Source of the DNA: Sweltsa coloradensis
Lineage: Eukaryota > Arthropoda > Insecta > Plecoptera > Chloroperlidae
Reading direction: 5' to 3'
Assembly: GCA_024449915.1 (NCBI GenBank)
Contig: JAMZAV010000635.1
Coordinates: forward strand, 248,001 to 312,000
Length of the DNA: 64,000 nt
The position numbers and the translations under genes were made by a program. How positions within the stretch are numbered: the stretch's first letter is position 1; every line of letters begins with the position of its first letter. The notes under the pieces are model-generated. The model had not been told where the DNA came from. It ran no database searches and saw only the letters and a program-made list of their open reading frames with translations. Below, one piece after another: positions 1 through 13,524 of the stretch.

Positions 1-3000
1 TTCTTTTATGTTGCGACTTTTTGGGCTCCTTCCACTATAATTTCCAACTCATTCATCAAAATCGCTAGGAAGCTGGGGTTTTGGATTAATTTTCATCCCT
101 TAAATTAATGTGAAACTAAAATACCTTTTTGAACCTTTTGTACTTGGTACATTAAAAGAAAAACCCGCTACATCCCCAATTCTTATTCACTGTTTGGGCT
201 TTGGACTTTCCCTTTCCCTTTATTTCCTTAAATCTCCATCAAAATTTGCTAGGAAACTGGATTGTGATTTTTTTTTAAATCCCTTAAATTTAAAGTGACA
301 AATGAACTACCTTGTGATCATATTGCACTTGGTACATTAATAGATCCCACATAGTCTAAATCTCTTTCTCGTTGCGACTTTGGACTCCTTCCACTAAATC
401 CCAAATCATCTATTAAAAACGCTAGGGAAAATGGTTGTGAAATTTACAACCTTAATATTAATGGACAACTGAATTACCTTGTGTCATATTGTCTTGGTCA
501 TTAAAAGAAACCCCGCTATAGTCTAAAATTTTCTATTTATGTTTGGGCTTTGGGCTCCTTTCCCCTATAATTCCTAAACCATCCCTAAAAATCGCTAGGA
601 AGCTGATTGTGATTAAATTTTCATCCCCTTTTAAAATTAATGTGCCTAAACTAAATTTTGAAACCCTTTTTTACTTGGTACATTAAAAAAGACCCAGCTA
701 ATTAAATTTTCTATTTCCCGTTGCGCTTTGGACCCTTTCCCCTATAATTCTAAAAACATCCCAAAAACGCTAGGAAACGGATTTGGGTTAATTTACATCC
801 CCTTAAAATTAATGTGACACTGAACTCCTGTGAACCCTTTTTGTACTTGGGGACATTTTAGAAAAACCCCGCTATAGTCTAATTCTCTATTCTCTGTTGC
901 GACTTTTTACTCTTTTCCCCTTAATTCCTATCCAAAAAAATCGCTAGGAAGCTGCGGTTTAGATCATTAACATCCCTTTAATATTAATGTGCAAACTACC
1001 CTTTTGGAACCTTATTGTACTTGGTACTTAAAAAAACCCTATAGTCTAATTCTCTTTCACTGTTGGGGACTTTGGACTCCTTCCCCTTATTCCAAACTCA
1101 TCCCCAAAAACGCTTGGAAACTGGATTGTGATTAATTTACATCCCCCAATATTAATGGGCAACTGAATCCGTGAACCTTATTTTACTTGGTACATTAAAA
1201 GAAAACCCCCTATGTCTAATTCTTATTCACTGTTCGACTTTGGACCCCTTCCACTATCATCCCAACTCTCCATCAAATTCGCTAGGGAAACTGGATTGTG
1301 ATTATTTTTAAAACCCCCTTTAAAATTAAGTGACAACTGAACTACCTTTTGATCACTATTGTACTTGGTACATTAAAAGATACCCAGCTTAGTCATTCTC
1401 TTTTTCCCGTTGCGACTTTGGGCCCTTTCCCATAATTCCTAAAATCATCCATCAAAAAACGCTAGGAAGCTGGATTGGATTAAAATTTTCATCTTTTTAA
1501 AATTAATGTGACCTGAACTCCTTTGAACCCTTTTGTACTTGGGACATTAAAGAAACCCGCATAGTCTAAATTCTTATTTACTGTTGCGACTTTGGACTCC
1601 TTTCCCCTAAATTCCTAAATCATCCATCAAAAACGGTAGGAACGGATTGTATTAATTTTCACTTTTATATTAATGGGGGCAACAAAATACCTTGTGATCA
1701 CTATTGACTTGGGAAAAAAAAAGAGACCCCCCTATAGTCTAATTCTCTTTCACTGTTGCGACTTGGACACCTTCCACTATAATTCCCAAACTCATCCATC
1801 AAAATCGCTAGGAATAATGATTGTGATTAATTTACATCCCCTTAAAATTTAAAGTGACAACTAAACTACCTTGTAACCTTTTTTGCTTGATACATTAATA
1901 GAAACCCAGCTATAGTCTAATTCTCTATTCACTGTTGCGACTTTGGACTCCTTCCACTATAATTCCTAAACTCATCCATCAAAATCGCTAGGAAGCTGGA
2001 TTGTGATTATTTAACATCCCCTTAATATAAATGTGACAACTAAAAATACCCTTTTGGGTCACTATTTTACTTGGTACTTAAAAGAAACCCAGCTATAGTC
2101 TATTCTCTATTCACTGTTGCGACTTTGGACTCCTTTCCCCTATAATTTCCCAAAAATCATCTATCAAAATCGCTAGGGAAATGGATTTTGATTAATTACA
2201 TCCCCCTTAAAATTAATTGACAATAAACTACCTGTAACCTTTTTGTACTTGGTACATTAATAGAAACCCAGCTTTAATCTAATTCTCTGTTCTCTGTTGC
2301 GACTTTGGAATCTTTTCCCTATAAATCCTCATCCAACTAAATCGCTAGGAAGCTGCGTTCAGATTAATTAACATCCCTTTAATATTAATAGTGACAAAAT
2401 ACCTTGTGAACCTTTTGTATTGGGACTTAAAAAAAACCCCGCTATAGCTAATTCTCTATTCACTGTTTCGACTTTGACTCCTTTCCCCTATAATTCCCCA
2501 AACTCATCCATCAAACGCTTTGGGAAACTGGATTGTGATTAATTTAATCCCCTTAATATTAAGTGGAAATGAACTACCTTGTGAACCTTATTGTACTTGG
2601 TACATTAAAAGAAACCCAGCTATAGTCTAATTCTCTATTCACTGTTGCGACTTTGGACTCCTTCCACTATCATTCCTTAACTCATCCATCAAATTCGCTA
2701 GGAAGCTGGATTGTGATTATTTTAAATCCCCTTAATATTAATGTGACAACTGAACTACCTTTGGGGTCATATTTACTTGGTACTAATAGATACCCGCTAT
2801 AGTTTTTTCTCTATTTTCTGTTGCACTTTGGGGCTCCTTCCACTTAATTCCAAAATCATCCCAAAAACGCTAGGAAGCTGGTTGTGATTAAATTTTCATC
2901 TTCTTTAAAATTAATTGACAACTGAACTCCTTTTGAAACCCTTTTTGTACTTTGGGACATTAAAAAAAAACCCACTATAGTCTAATTCTTATTCACTGTT

Positions 3001-6000
3001 GCGCTTTGGACTCCTTCCCCTATAATTCCTAAAATATCCATCAAATCGTAGGAAGCTGGATTGTGATTAATTTACACTTCTTAATATTAATGTGACAAAA
3101 TAAACACCTTGTGATCACTATTGTACTTGGGTCATTAAAGGACCCCGCTATGTCTAAATTTTCTATTCACTGTTGCGACTTTGGGCTCCTTCCACTATAA
3201 TTCCTAAATCATCCAATCAAAAAACGTTGGAACTGGATTGTGATTAATTTACATCCCCTTAATATTAATGTGACAACTAAAAATACCTTGTGATCACTTT
3301 TACGGTACATTTTTGAAAACCCCGCTATAGTCTAATTCTCTATTCACTGTTGCGACTTTGGACTCCTTCCCCCATAATTTCCAATCATCCATCAAAAAAA
3401 GCTAGGAAGTTTGGGTTGTATTAATTTTCATCCCCTTAAATTAAGTGACAAATAAACTACCTTGTGCACTATTGTACTTGGTACATTAAAAACCACTATA
3501 GTTTTAATTTCTATTCACTTTGCGACTTTTGGGCCCTTCCACTATAATCCTAAAAATCATCTACAAAATCGCTAGGAAACGGATTTGATTAAATTTTCAT
3601 CCCCCTTTAAATTTAAGTGCAAATAACTACCCTTTTGAACCTTTTTGTACTTGGTACATTAATAGAAAACCCAGCTATAGTCTAATTCTCTATTCACTGT
3701 TGCGACTTTGGGGCTCCTTCCATATCATTCCTTTAATCTCCCTCAAAATTTCTTTGGAAGTAGATTGTGTTTAATTTTTATCCCCTTATTAAAATGTGCA
3801 AAAGAACCCTTGTGATCACTATTGGTTTTTTGGAATTAATATAAAAACCCGCTTTTGTCTAATTCCCTATTTCTGTTGCGACTTTGGACTCTTTTTACTA
3901 TAAATTTCCCCATCCAACTAAAACGCTAGGAAACTGCGTTTTGATTAATTTCCACCCTTTAATTTAAGTACAAATTACTACCTTGGATCATATTTACTTG
4001 GTACTTAATAGAAACCCAGCTTATCTAATTCTTATTCTCTGTTCGACTTTGGACTCCCTTCCACTATAATTCCTAAACTCTCCATTTTAAAAACGCTAGG
4101 AAACGGATTGTAAAAATTTACATCCCCCTTTTTTTAATGTGCAAAATGAACTACCCTTTTGAACCTTATTGTACTTGGTACATTAAAAGAGACCCGCTAT
4201 AGTTAATTCCTATTCCTGTTGCGACTTTTGGGCTCCTTCCACTATAATTCCTTAAATCATCTATCAAAAACGCTAGGAAGCTGGATTGTAATAATTTAAA
4301 TCACCTTTAAAATTAATGTGACATCGAAATTTCCTTGTGATCCTATTGTACTTGGTACATTAAAAAAAACCCAGCTTAAATCTAATTTTTTTCACTGTTG
4401 CGATTTGGGCTCCTTTCCCCTAATTCCTAAAAATCATCCATCAAAATCGCTAGGAAGCTGGATTGTGATTAATTTACATCCCCTTAATATTTAATGTGAC
4501 AACTGAACTACCTTGGAACCCTTTTTGTACTTTGGTACATTTAAAAGAAACCCACTATAGTCTAATTTTTCTATTCTCTGTTGGGGACTTTTTACTCTTT
4601 TCACTATAATTCCTCATCCAACTAAATCGCTAGGAAACTGGTTCAGTATTAATCCCTTTAATATTAAAGTGACAAATACCTTGTGAACCTTATTGTACTT
4701 GGTACATTAAAAAGAAACCCCGCTATGTCTAATTCCTATTCATGTTCGACTTTTGGCTCCTTCCACTATAATTCCTAAAACCTCCATCAAAATCGCTTGG
4801 GAAACGGTTGTGTTAATTTACATCCCCTTAATATTTAAAGTGGGAACTGAACTTTCCTTGTGAACCTTTTGACTTGGTAATTAAAAAAAACCCACTATAG
4901 TTTTCTCTATTCACTGTTGCGACTTTGGACTCCTTCCCCTATCATTCCTTAACTCATCCATCAAAATTTGCAGGAACTTGGATTGTGATTATTTTTTAAA
5001 ACCCCTAATATTAATGTGACAAAATGAACTACCTTGTGTCACTATTTAAATTGGGACTTAATAGATACCCCGCAATCTATTTCTCTATTCTCTGTTTGGG
5101 CTTTGGACTCCTTCCACTATAATTTCTAAACTCATCGATCAAAATCGCTAGGAAGCTGGATTGTGATTAATTTACATCTCCTCAATATTAATGTGACAAC
5201 TAAACTACCTTGTGACACTATTTTATTGGACATTAAAAGAGACCAGCTATAGTCTATTCTCTATTCACTGTTGCGACTTGGACTTCCCTTCCCCTATAAT
5301 TCCTAAATCTCCCTCAAAATCGCTTTTAAGCTGGATTGTGATTAAATTTTCTCCCCCTTAAAATTAAATTTACAACTAAACTACCTTTTGATCACTTTTA
5401 CTTGGTACATTAAAGAAACCCCAGTATGTCTAATTCTCTTTCACTGTTGCGACTTTGGACTCCTTCCACTTCTTCCTTAAAACATCCACAAAATTTCTTG
5501 GGAAACTAGATTGTGATTAAATTTTCATCCCCTTAAATAAATGTGACAAAATGAAAATACTTGTGATCACTTTGTTCTTGTAATTATATAAACCAGTTTA
5601 GTCTAATTCCCTATTCTCTGTTGCGATTTGGGGTCTTTTTATATAATTTCCCCATCCAACTAAATCGCTAGGAAGCTGCGTTCAGATTTAAATTTCCCTC
5701 CCCTTTTAAAATTAGTGACAACTTAAACTACCTTTTGTCACTATTGTATTTGGGACATTTAAAAAAAACCCAGCTATAGGCTAATTCTCTATTCTCTTTG
5801 CGACTTTTGGGCTCCTTCCACTATAATTCCTAAACTATCCTCAAAATCGCTGGGAAACTGGTTGTGAATAATTTCATCCCCTTAATATTAAGTACAAAAG
5901 AAATACCTTTTGAACCTTATTTTACTTTAACTTAAAAGAGACCCGCTTATCTAATTCTCTTTCACTGTTGCGACTTTTTGGGCTCCTTTCCCCTATAATT

Positions 6001-6490
6001 TCCCTTTCTTATCCATCAAAATCGCTAGGGAAACTGGATTTGATTAATTTTTTATCCCTTAAAAATTTAAAGTCAACTGAAATACCATGTGATCATTATT
6101 TTTTTTGTACATAAAAAGAAACCCTGCTTTTGTCTAATTCTCTATTCCTTTTTCGACTTTGGACTCCTTTCCCTATCATTTCCCTTTAAATCATCCTCAA
6201 AAAACGCAGGAAACTGCATTGTGATTATTTTCTCTTTTTAAAATTTAAAAGGGAAAAAAAATACCTTGTGATCACTATTTTATTGGGACATTAAATAAAC
6301 CCAGCTATAGTTAATTTTCTATTCTTTTTCGCTTTGGGCTCTTTTCATATAATCCCCAAACTCATCCAACAAAATCGCTAGGAAGCTGCATTTTTATTAA
6401 TTTTCATTCTCCTAATAATTTTTTGACAAATTATACCTTTTTGATCACTTTATACTTGGGACATTAATAGAAACCCAGCTGTAGTCTGTA
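1..6490. repeat. Satellite array, about 180 bp monomer
   Basis: About 36 head-to-tail copies of an AT-rich monomer with a best consensus near 181 bp. Landmarks recurring once per unit are gcgactttggactcc, atcgctaggaag, taatgtgacaac, cttggtacatt and cagctatagtctaatt. The first instances of the gctagga landmark fall near 64, 247, 421, 590, 767 and 941, a period of 170-183 bases. Monomers differ mostly by single-base deletions and homopolymer length. The array ends near 6490 and its other end lies outside the window. The short open frames inside are chance. Confidence 0.95.
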
Positions 6491-7234
6491 GTCTAATCTA
6501 ATCAACTTGACTAAATTTTAGTTTTTCATATACATAAATTACACTTGCGCCATTGCGTTCGCATAATTTTTCACACAGTAAAAACAGTATTACACTTTGG
6601 TTAGAGCCAAAGGGGGGAGTTAGGCTAGGGGGGGCATTCGCCCCCCTCGCCCTCGCCTCCTCTTCCTTAGCGTCGCTATTGGGGGCTTCACTCCCACAAA
6701 GCAACTTATGTAAATGTTTACATGTTATAAAAACAAAATATTGGAAATCAAATTGATTAAAGTGGACAAAGCTAAAACCAGCAATTCGCCAATCTGATAA
6801 ACAACGGTTTGGTTATCTGGCTGGAGGCCACATCAATATTGGGCGCCAAGATGTATATGTGTGTATAGTGTTCCAATCCATAGCCAAAAACAGCGGACAT
6901 ATCCTGGATACAGCCCCAAATTGACGGGGGGAACAAAAAGGGGATTTCGGGGGGAGATTTAGGAAAATGCAAAAGTTTAAAAAGGGGTAAAGTGAGTTTG
7001 ATGGGAGTTTTCGCGCTTTGGTTTCAACGTTGATGGAATAAATGTGGTAAGGAATGAAGGGGCAATGTTTTGAAGACTGTAAAGACTGTGGGGAATCTTT
7101 GTTGACTGTCTAGACTCTAGACTGAGGAATGGCGTTGCCACGCTTGTTTGACTCATGGATATCTATAGAAGACGCCAAGGTCTTATTAAGAAATTATTTA
7201 ACGCCAATGTGTTAAAATTGGCGCAAAACATAAT
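6491..7234. other. Intergenic, no gene seen
   Basis: Unique-looking AT-rich sequence between the satellite and a repeat tail. It contains a GC-rich patch at about 6605-6690 that is open on both strands but resembles no protein I know. Nothing else is supported. Confidence 0.6.
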
Positions 7235-7440
7235 TTATAAACTGTAGTTCATTGTTGTGTCTGCATCTATGTAATTCGATTAGATTAGATTTTAGCTGTC
7301 CTCCTTTATAAATCATTTTTTTAACTGACTAGGATAGACGTTAAATAAATAAATAAAAAAATAAATAAAAAAATAAAAAAATAAAATAAAAAACAAGTAC
7401 ATAAATAAATAAATACCTACATAAATAAACAAATGTGTTC
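7235..7440 (+). repeat. Retroelement 3' end with (AAAT)n tail, copy 1
   Basis: The stretch with ctgtagttcattgttgtgtc, then gtcctcctttataaatc, then aggatagacgttaaataaat runs into a degenerate (AAAT)n tail. The same 3' end recurs at about 23985-24180 on the plus strand and about 19320-19415 on the minus strand. A shared end plus a simple-repeat tail is typical of a non-LTR element or SINE; no coding part remains. Confidence 0.6.
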
Positions 7441-8619
7441 AATGTTTATATTTAAAGTAAAAAGAAGAAGCCCCACGTGATAGATGACCACGTCCAGCCT
7501 CCGACTATGACACTAATTGAATTAAAATGAAATATCCCTGTTGTTTTTATCTAGGCCACCCTGCTACCACACGTATGTATTGCACTGGTTGTGCGATGTG
7601 CGCTGCACTCTCGCTGGAGATTGCGAAGTTGATAATACAGTAAAAGCTTCCCATTCAGTAGTTACTGAGTAGAGACCAGTGGTTTATAACTAGGCCTGGG
7701 CAGGACATCAATGCGAGAGCTGTTCGTGGAAATATATTGGCAATGCAATTAGAATGAGGGTATTTAAAATGTATATCAAATACTTTGACGCAATTTATTA
7801 CATTTTTTTCTTACTGGAAACTAGATCGAGAACACTGTTGGATATGAAGATGTAGTGAAGATCTTAACGTCCTTATAATGGTTTAATTTAATAGTTCACC
7901 GAATAAAAATTCACGTTTTCCAACTCCAGTTCACTCTTGGAAATAAAGATGAGAAAAGTGGCCCAGGTTCTACTTAAAGTGTTTAAATAGTTGGAGAAGA
8001 AAAAATGTTCTAAGAATTGTTGTTGCCTAGTCTTGTCTAACATGTGTTAAGCCGCCCCTCCCTCATCCTCTCACTTTATCATGTGACGTGATGTCTCCTG
8101 GGTCTACCATACTATAAGTAAATGTTGGAACATATTTCGAGGCAGCCAGAGAGTAGGCCTGTATACGATCGGTATATTATACTTTTGTATTAAATTAAAT
8201 TAAAATATTATAATTAAATTCATCATTGGTGTGCAGGTACCCGGGTCTGGTCTGTTTGGGTCGGGTATTTTGGGGTCGTCTCTATAGTCAAGAAAGGTGA
8301 TGACTTTCGGGTAACAAAAATAAATATTTTGATCGGATGTATCGGATATATATGATTGATAATATCTAGACCAGCCCGGACTAGTTTTTCTTTTACTGTT
8401 TTGGTGGAGGTGCCGGTCTTACAATTTTTAATCTATTTTACAATATTATGTAATTCAATAAAAATCCAGACAATATAAACTGTGAGAAAATTATAATGTT
8501 AGATTCTTCAAAATTAAAATTAATTATTCATTTCAACATGCTTTACTATAAGGGCCGCTTTTTCCCTATTCGATCCAAAAACCGCAGTTCAGTAACCGAC
8601 CTGACTGTCGAGTCCTACT
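7441..8619. other. Intergenic, no gene seen
   Basis: AT-rich DNA with no open frame of note, no recognised repeat and no RNA gene that I can identify. Confidence 0.5.
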
Positions 8620-9035
8620 CATAGATATTAAACACCTATAGTAGGCTGGATCAGCAGTCATTGGTCCACTTCCGTGACAAATTGAAGCCATCTTGAAAGA
8701 TCTGCATGTTAAGTAAATGGGAGCGATTTGTGGCCCAAATAGTTTTCAAGATTGCCGCCAGGTTGACAGGTGAGCATATTAGCCAACACCAAATGTTTAC
8801 TGAATTCCCTTAGGCAATAACTTCTTATTGTTTCAGTTTGTTCAATCCCATGCTGCACAAGCTAAAACCATATCAAAAAACAATCCAGTAAAATACTTTA
8901 TTGCATTAAAAAAGTATAAATTAAAACGCCAAATCGCCATCTTGAATATGGCAGATTGACTCTTCAATTTGCTACGCACCTGTGCGGAGGTATTGGAGAC
9001 TGCGTATCTAGCCTACTATAGGTGTTTAATCTATG
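8620..9035. mobile_element. hAT-like MITE, complete copy (family M1)
   Basis: Non-autonomous element of 416 bp with terminal inverted repeats. The left end reads catagatattaaacacc and the right end, reverse-complemented, catagattaaacacctata. It is flanked by the 8 bp duplication gtcctact (8612-8619 and 9036-9043), the duplication size of hAT transposons. Related copies lie at 45350-47904 (interrupted) and about 49305-49576 (truncated). It has no coding capacity. Confidence 0.85.
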
Positions 9036-9466
9036 GTCCTACTATATACCACAGCTGGTGACTTAATAAACAGTTCAATGTCAGCTCACAAGTAAATAGG
9101 ATGTACTGTTTCTCAAGCTGACTAAAAACAAACACAAAAAGAGGGATGCATTCCAGGAACAAGTGTTGCAGTAGCTGCAGCATGATATGACATTCCCTGA
9201 GGTCGGGACTCGGGAGACGCGGGGTCTACGACGATACATCATCTACGTCACTAGGCATCATGTTACTGGAGGAAGAACTATATGACAGTCTTCACGGCAG
9301 AGAAGATGGTTCAGTGCACTGGCGTCCGCGTAAATAAGCGAGGGCCAATTCAAGTCTGTTGTGGTTCAGGCTGGCTAACACCCCTACTCTGACCTCGGCG
9401 CAGTGGGGTGCTGAGTGTTGGCACCGTGAGGACGTGCGCGACAGCGACCGTCGTCCATTCTTCTGT

Positions 9467-9810
9467 GTGGCTCGTTGGTCTTGTGGTTAACGTCTCTGCT
9501 TCCAATGCAGAAGGTCCAGGGTTCGATTCCCGCTCTAGGCAGAAGTTTTAAAACTTCTTTGATTTGGACTCAAGTCCATTAGTTCTTTGGGTTAGGCATT
9601 TCTAAACGGTGTCTTTGGAGCCGTCCTAGCAACGAGTCTCATAATACATTTAAAGTTGTTCTGAATCTGCATTGTTGATTCTGGCGTTGATCCGCGGGTG
9701 ATCGCACTGTCCATACTGCTATATTTCCTCGATCTTTGGTTGGTTCTCACTCACTCGGAGATTGCGTCGGGGCCTTCAGGGTTCGCTTGGTCGCTTTGGT
9801 TATTTATTTA
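9467..9810 (+). mobile_element. tRNA-headed SINE, family S1, copy 1
   Basis: The head resembles a glycine tRNA. It has an A-box-like stretch near 9479 (tcttgtggttaacg), an anticodon stem-loop-like gcttccaatgc near 9499, and a B box gggttcgattcc at about 9519-9530. A shared body follows, with ggagccgtcctagcaacga and a tail block ending near ggtcgctttggttattta. Bodies match at 12605-12900 and 38065-38493. No acceptor stem pairs, so this is a SINE and not a tRNA gene. Confidence 0.8.
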
Positions 9811-10184
9811 AGAAAGTATCAGCATGGAAATCTTGAGGGCTGTACTTACGCAACCGGTTGAGTGTTCACACCACTGCCTCCTAGATGTTACTCGTGGCTC
9901 CTGTAGCATTTAGGAGGCAGTGGCTCACACTGGTTGGAGTCATCACGAGTAAGGGAGTGTCCAGAAAAGAAGCTACTAGCAATACCTGCGCACCCCCAGA
10001 CCTCAGGGTCACCAAAAACATAATGCAAGATCCTTTTAGAAGGGTAATGTCAACAGAAATCCAGATGTCGATCGGAGGTCATGTTCTGACATTTATTCGC
10101 AATAATGACGCTCCGGTAAACTTTCAGTTAGGTTGGTAAACACGTCATATTCACTTTCTATTCTCACACCCACAATTGGTGTAT

Positions 10185-10605
10185 TCTAAAGTTAAGACAG
10201 TTGTTCGATCTCGGTCCAACTTTTTTATACAATGTTAAAAAAAATGTCCATTAAAAAATTTCCTTGATCGGCAAATCCAGCAAACTTAACATACAGTCTG
10301 GACCACTTTTCGACCTCCAATTTTCACTCAAAAAATTAGAATTTTTGGGACGATGTTAACAAGGGATGGGCGCATGTTGCTATCAGAGCATATGTTCACA
10401 TTTCAAATATTTCTCCCCTTCGCAAGCTTTTGAAATTACCAAAAATTAGCTGGTGGCACATTTAGTGTCAGTTACTAACAAAATTGAGCAATTATTGGAA
10501 AATGTGTTTTGAGCCTTTGATAGCGCAATTCTTTCGTTCTTACTTAACTTTTTGGTGCAAACCCCAACCCGATAGGACAAACGATAGAGCTTCCAAGTGA
10601 TCCAG
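10185..10605 (+). repeat. Dispersed repeat shared with 35925-36290, copy 1
   Basis: Shares ordered blocks with 35925-36290 on the same strand: gtctggaccac, cgacctccaa, gctatcagagca, caagctt and acaaacgatagarcttc. Divergence is high with many indels, so this is an old interspersed repeat of unknown class. No coding capacity. Confidence 0.65.
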
Positions 10606-11334
10606 ACTAAATCTCTGCGTTCTGCGAAAAAACTGGTTTTCTCGTGCTCAGACCCTTAATGACTGCATAGTTAATGTGATAAGTGACTTTACCTTTCTCT
10701 GACGACTTCTTGCCCTGATGACGAAGCTGACGCCAGAGTTTCATGGCAAGTCACCAGACAAGGGCGTCATCAGGCTTGGTGTAGTCAGCGGGGATTCTAG
10801 CAGGGATCTAGATAGAAAAATTGAATTAATTCTCACAACAATGTTTTTCTTTAGATATCTTAAAATGAAGTTATTTGCAATGTTTAGTAAAATGCATCAT
10901 TTTATGACCAAGACAAAACAACCTGTTTTCCTGTTTCATAATATAATTTTTGTATCAATTGTGTACAATTTACAGAGAAAAATAAATACATAAAAACGTT
11001 AGTCACAAAATAAATTATTAGTGGATACGTCCACGTTCAAGTATGATTTTTTTTAAAAACTTTGATTGATTAAAAGAACCAATCACACATGTGGAGCTTG
11101 CTCTGGTGTTGGTTGATTGATTGATTGCCGAAATAAAAGTAAATATACGAAATAAATTTGTAAAAAATGAGAGAAATGTAGAATAAACAGCTCACTACTA
11201 AAGAAATCCTCAGATTATTAAAACACCGGGAGTACATCCCCCGTCTGGGCCCGGGGTAGAATTGGCCTCTGCTAATCGTACAAGGCGATTCAAGAGAAAA
11301 AGTCCACCTCGCAAACATCAGCTAATATAAAGGG

Positions 11335-11590
11335 TAGTATTTTACTCCCCGAAACTAGAGGCGAGCTCTGGCAATCGTCGTCGGGGACACCGCCCCCTTC
11401 CCTTGACGACCCTTCGACGACGATGACGACACCACGAACGATGACGAAGACAATGACGACCGCGACGTGAGAACCCCCTTTCCTCTCCTTACTTTACCCT
11501 TGGCTGGTTCTGTTCAGCATAAGCCCCTCCTCCCCCCTAGGTTAGAGTGGTGCATTATGACCTAACGGTTGACGCGTCCTTTATCCAAAT
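11335..11590 (-). repeat. GTC/GAC-rich dispersed repeat (family R), minus copy
   Basis: Contains the family landmarks in reverse: gacgacgatgacgacacc, ctggttctgttcagcat and gcattatgacctaacggttg. Other copies are at 14740-14870, 27545-27880, 29600-30000, 48040-48460 and 58449-58660. The internal GTC-rich stretch yields Val/Ser-rich spurious frames. The element class is unknown. Confidence 0.65.
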
Positions 11591-12604
11591 AAACCAATCA
11601 GGAGTACATTATCATGAAAAACAATAACGGGGTGTCTACACATTTTCCATTACAAAATTCCTTGACTATTCCAGGTATTCCACATGGAAATTTATATTTT
11701 TCCAGATTACAAATTTGTCTTTCCCGAACATTATTATGGAGAAAAAGTTGTTTATAAATTCGCTGTCGATTTCGGCGGGAATTTCAAACACCAGACAAAG
11801 CAAAATAATGTAATAATTGTTTTTTTAAATTGAGAATTTCTATTTTCAGCATCAAAAAAGTTATTGAAATTACTAAAATATTGATTTTTTTACATTTCTA
11901 GTAAAATTTCAGAAAACAAAACAAAATTCCCAGACTTTTCCAGATTTATTTAATTCCCTGACTTTTCCAGGTTTTCCAGTATGTATGAAGGTTGAATAGG
12001 ACCCAAAGGCTATCGATTACATCCTCACACGCCACATCTACCAGTTGATTTTCAATATAGTGCATTATAAATCGACGACCAAAAAAATCCCCGACAACAA
12101 TTAATATTAACTTGTCTCCAGTGACTCACGACTTTTCTTCGACGTAATGGCCAAACAAATGACACCGTTTTGAGGTCTACGACCACAATTAAAATGAGTG
12201 AGTATCTTCAAGTTTTACACTCAACACCACCATCAATTACACGTCATTGTTGTTATCGTTCGGCTCCTCAAAGTTGAAGAGAAAAACATTCGAGTTTTAC
12301 ATCTTTCGTCTAATGAAATAATTTGCTATTTAGCTCAACGACCATAAATTAATTTCTAGTTCACTTTTCCGCCAGTCACGACAAAAATATTTTGCTAATA
12401 AGCTGGAGCGAATAAACAGTAGCACCATGAGGGGGTTTCTGGGGGGGGTCAAACTATTAATGACAAAAATTTTAGTTTCTCAGACTGAAAATCAAATTAA
12501 TCTATAGCTGATTGGGTCACAATTTTATTAACAGCTGCGTACTTTTTATGAACGTATTTAAATCAACTTGTATGGAATTACTGATTTCATTTCTTTGATA
12601 GTTT

Positions 12605-12900
12605 ACCATGTTGTTTATGAAGAGAAGGCCCCGGGTTCGAAACCCACTTCAGACAGAAGATTTGTAACTCCTGATATGAACTTTTTAATGATTTCTTGGA
12701 TTAGGAACTTGTAAACGGTGACTTTGGAGCCGTCCAAGCAACGAAGCACATAATAAATTCTACAGATGTTCCGAATTAGCATACTTCACATTTCAAAACT
12801 ACCGATCTTTGGTTGGCCAGCCGATGTCTGTGCTAATAAGGTTGTCTTGGTCCATATAAAATTAAAGTTCCCCATTCAGAATCATTTTGTTATTGATGTA
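12605..12900 (+). mobile_element. tRNA-headed SINE, family S1, copy 2 (diverged)
   Basis: The B box gggttcgaaaccc at about 12633 is followed by the S1 body (aaacggtgactttggagccg, then aagcacataataaattc) and tail remnants. The A-box half is degraded. Same orientation as the copies at 9467 and 38065. Confidence 0.7.
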
Positions 12901-13496
12901 AGTATTCTAAATATGTAAATATTATTAAAGTACATGGTCCAATTGTTATCATTGATAAGACAACAGTACCTACATTAGTATACATTTTTCTTAAATTCTA
13001 TAGTGTCACATTTCTAAATATGATTTATTAAAGTTAATTTTGATACTGTTCAAAACTTCCACCGAGGTCTTGTCAAATGAGTCACAATACATCATGACAC
13101 TTATCTTTCAACACGCCCAACCCATAAACAGCACTCGTGAAATTAAGGGTTACACTTAAGTACCCTAAAGCTTAATTATGACATAACGTTTCCGCGCATT
13201 TCTGAAGAAGGAATAGAAGGAATGTAAATGACACCCAGATGTTTCTTACTAACTTCTGTGCAACCTACGGCAAAACCAATTGGTCACCCGGCCAAAATAA
13301 CGACACACGAATCCAAAGTAGGCACAAATCACTGCGACTAAAAAAAAATGCTTATTTAAAATGAAACTTTAAGACAACAGGTTGATATTTATTAGTTTAA
13401 TAAACTTGTTCACTGCTCTTAGGTAAAAATTAGCCGTGGTTGTTTTTTGTCAGATAATAATAAATTAAAAACATACATCAAATAAATAAAAATAGT

Positions 13497-13524
13497 TGAT
13501 TGATTGATTGATTGATTGATTGCT
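13497..13524. repeat. (GATT)n microsatellite
   Basis: About six tandem gatt units, embedded in AT-rich intergenic DNA. Confidence 0.85.

Noticed and set aside
110..298. 62-residue open frame in the satellite
   Set aside because: It lies within one monomer of a tandem array and is broken in neighbouring monomers.
6498..6756. Overlapping frames on both strands in a GC-rich patch
   Set aside because: Low-complexity Ala/Ser/Leu composition, no recognisable domain, and both strands open by composition.
9479..9541. Possible tRNA-Gly(TCC) gene
   Set aside because: The anticodon arm and B box are present, but the acceptor stem does not pair and the same head recurs with a SINE body, so it is a SINE.
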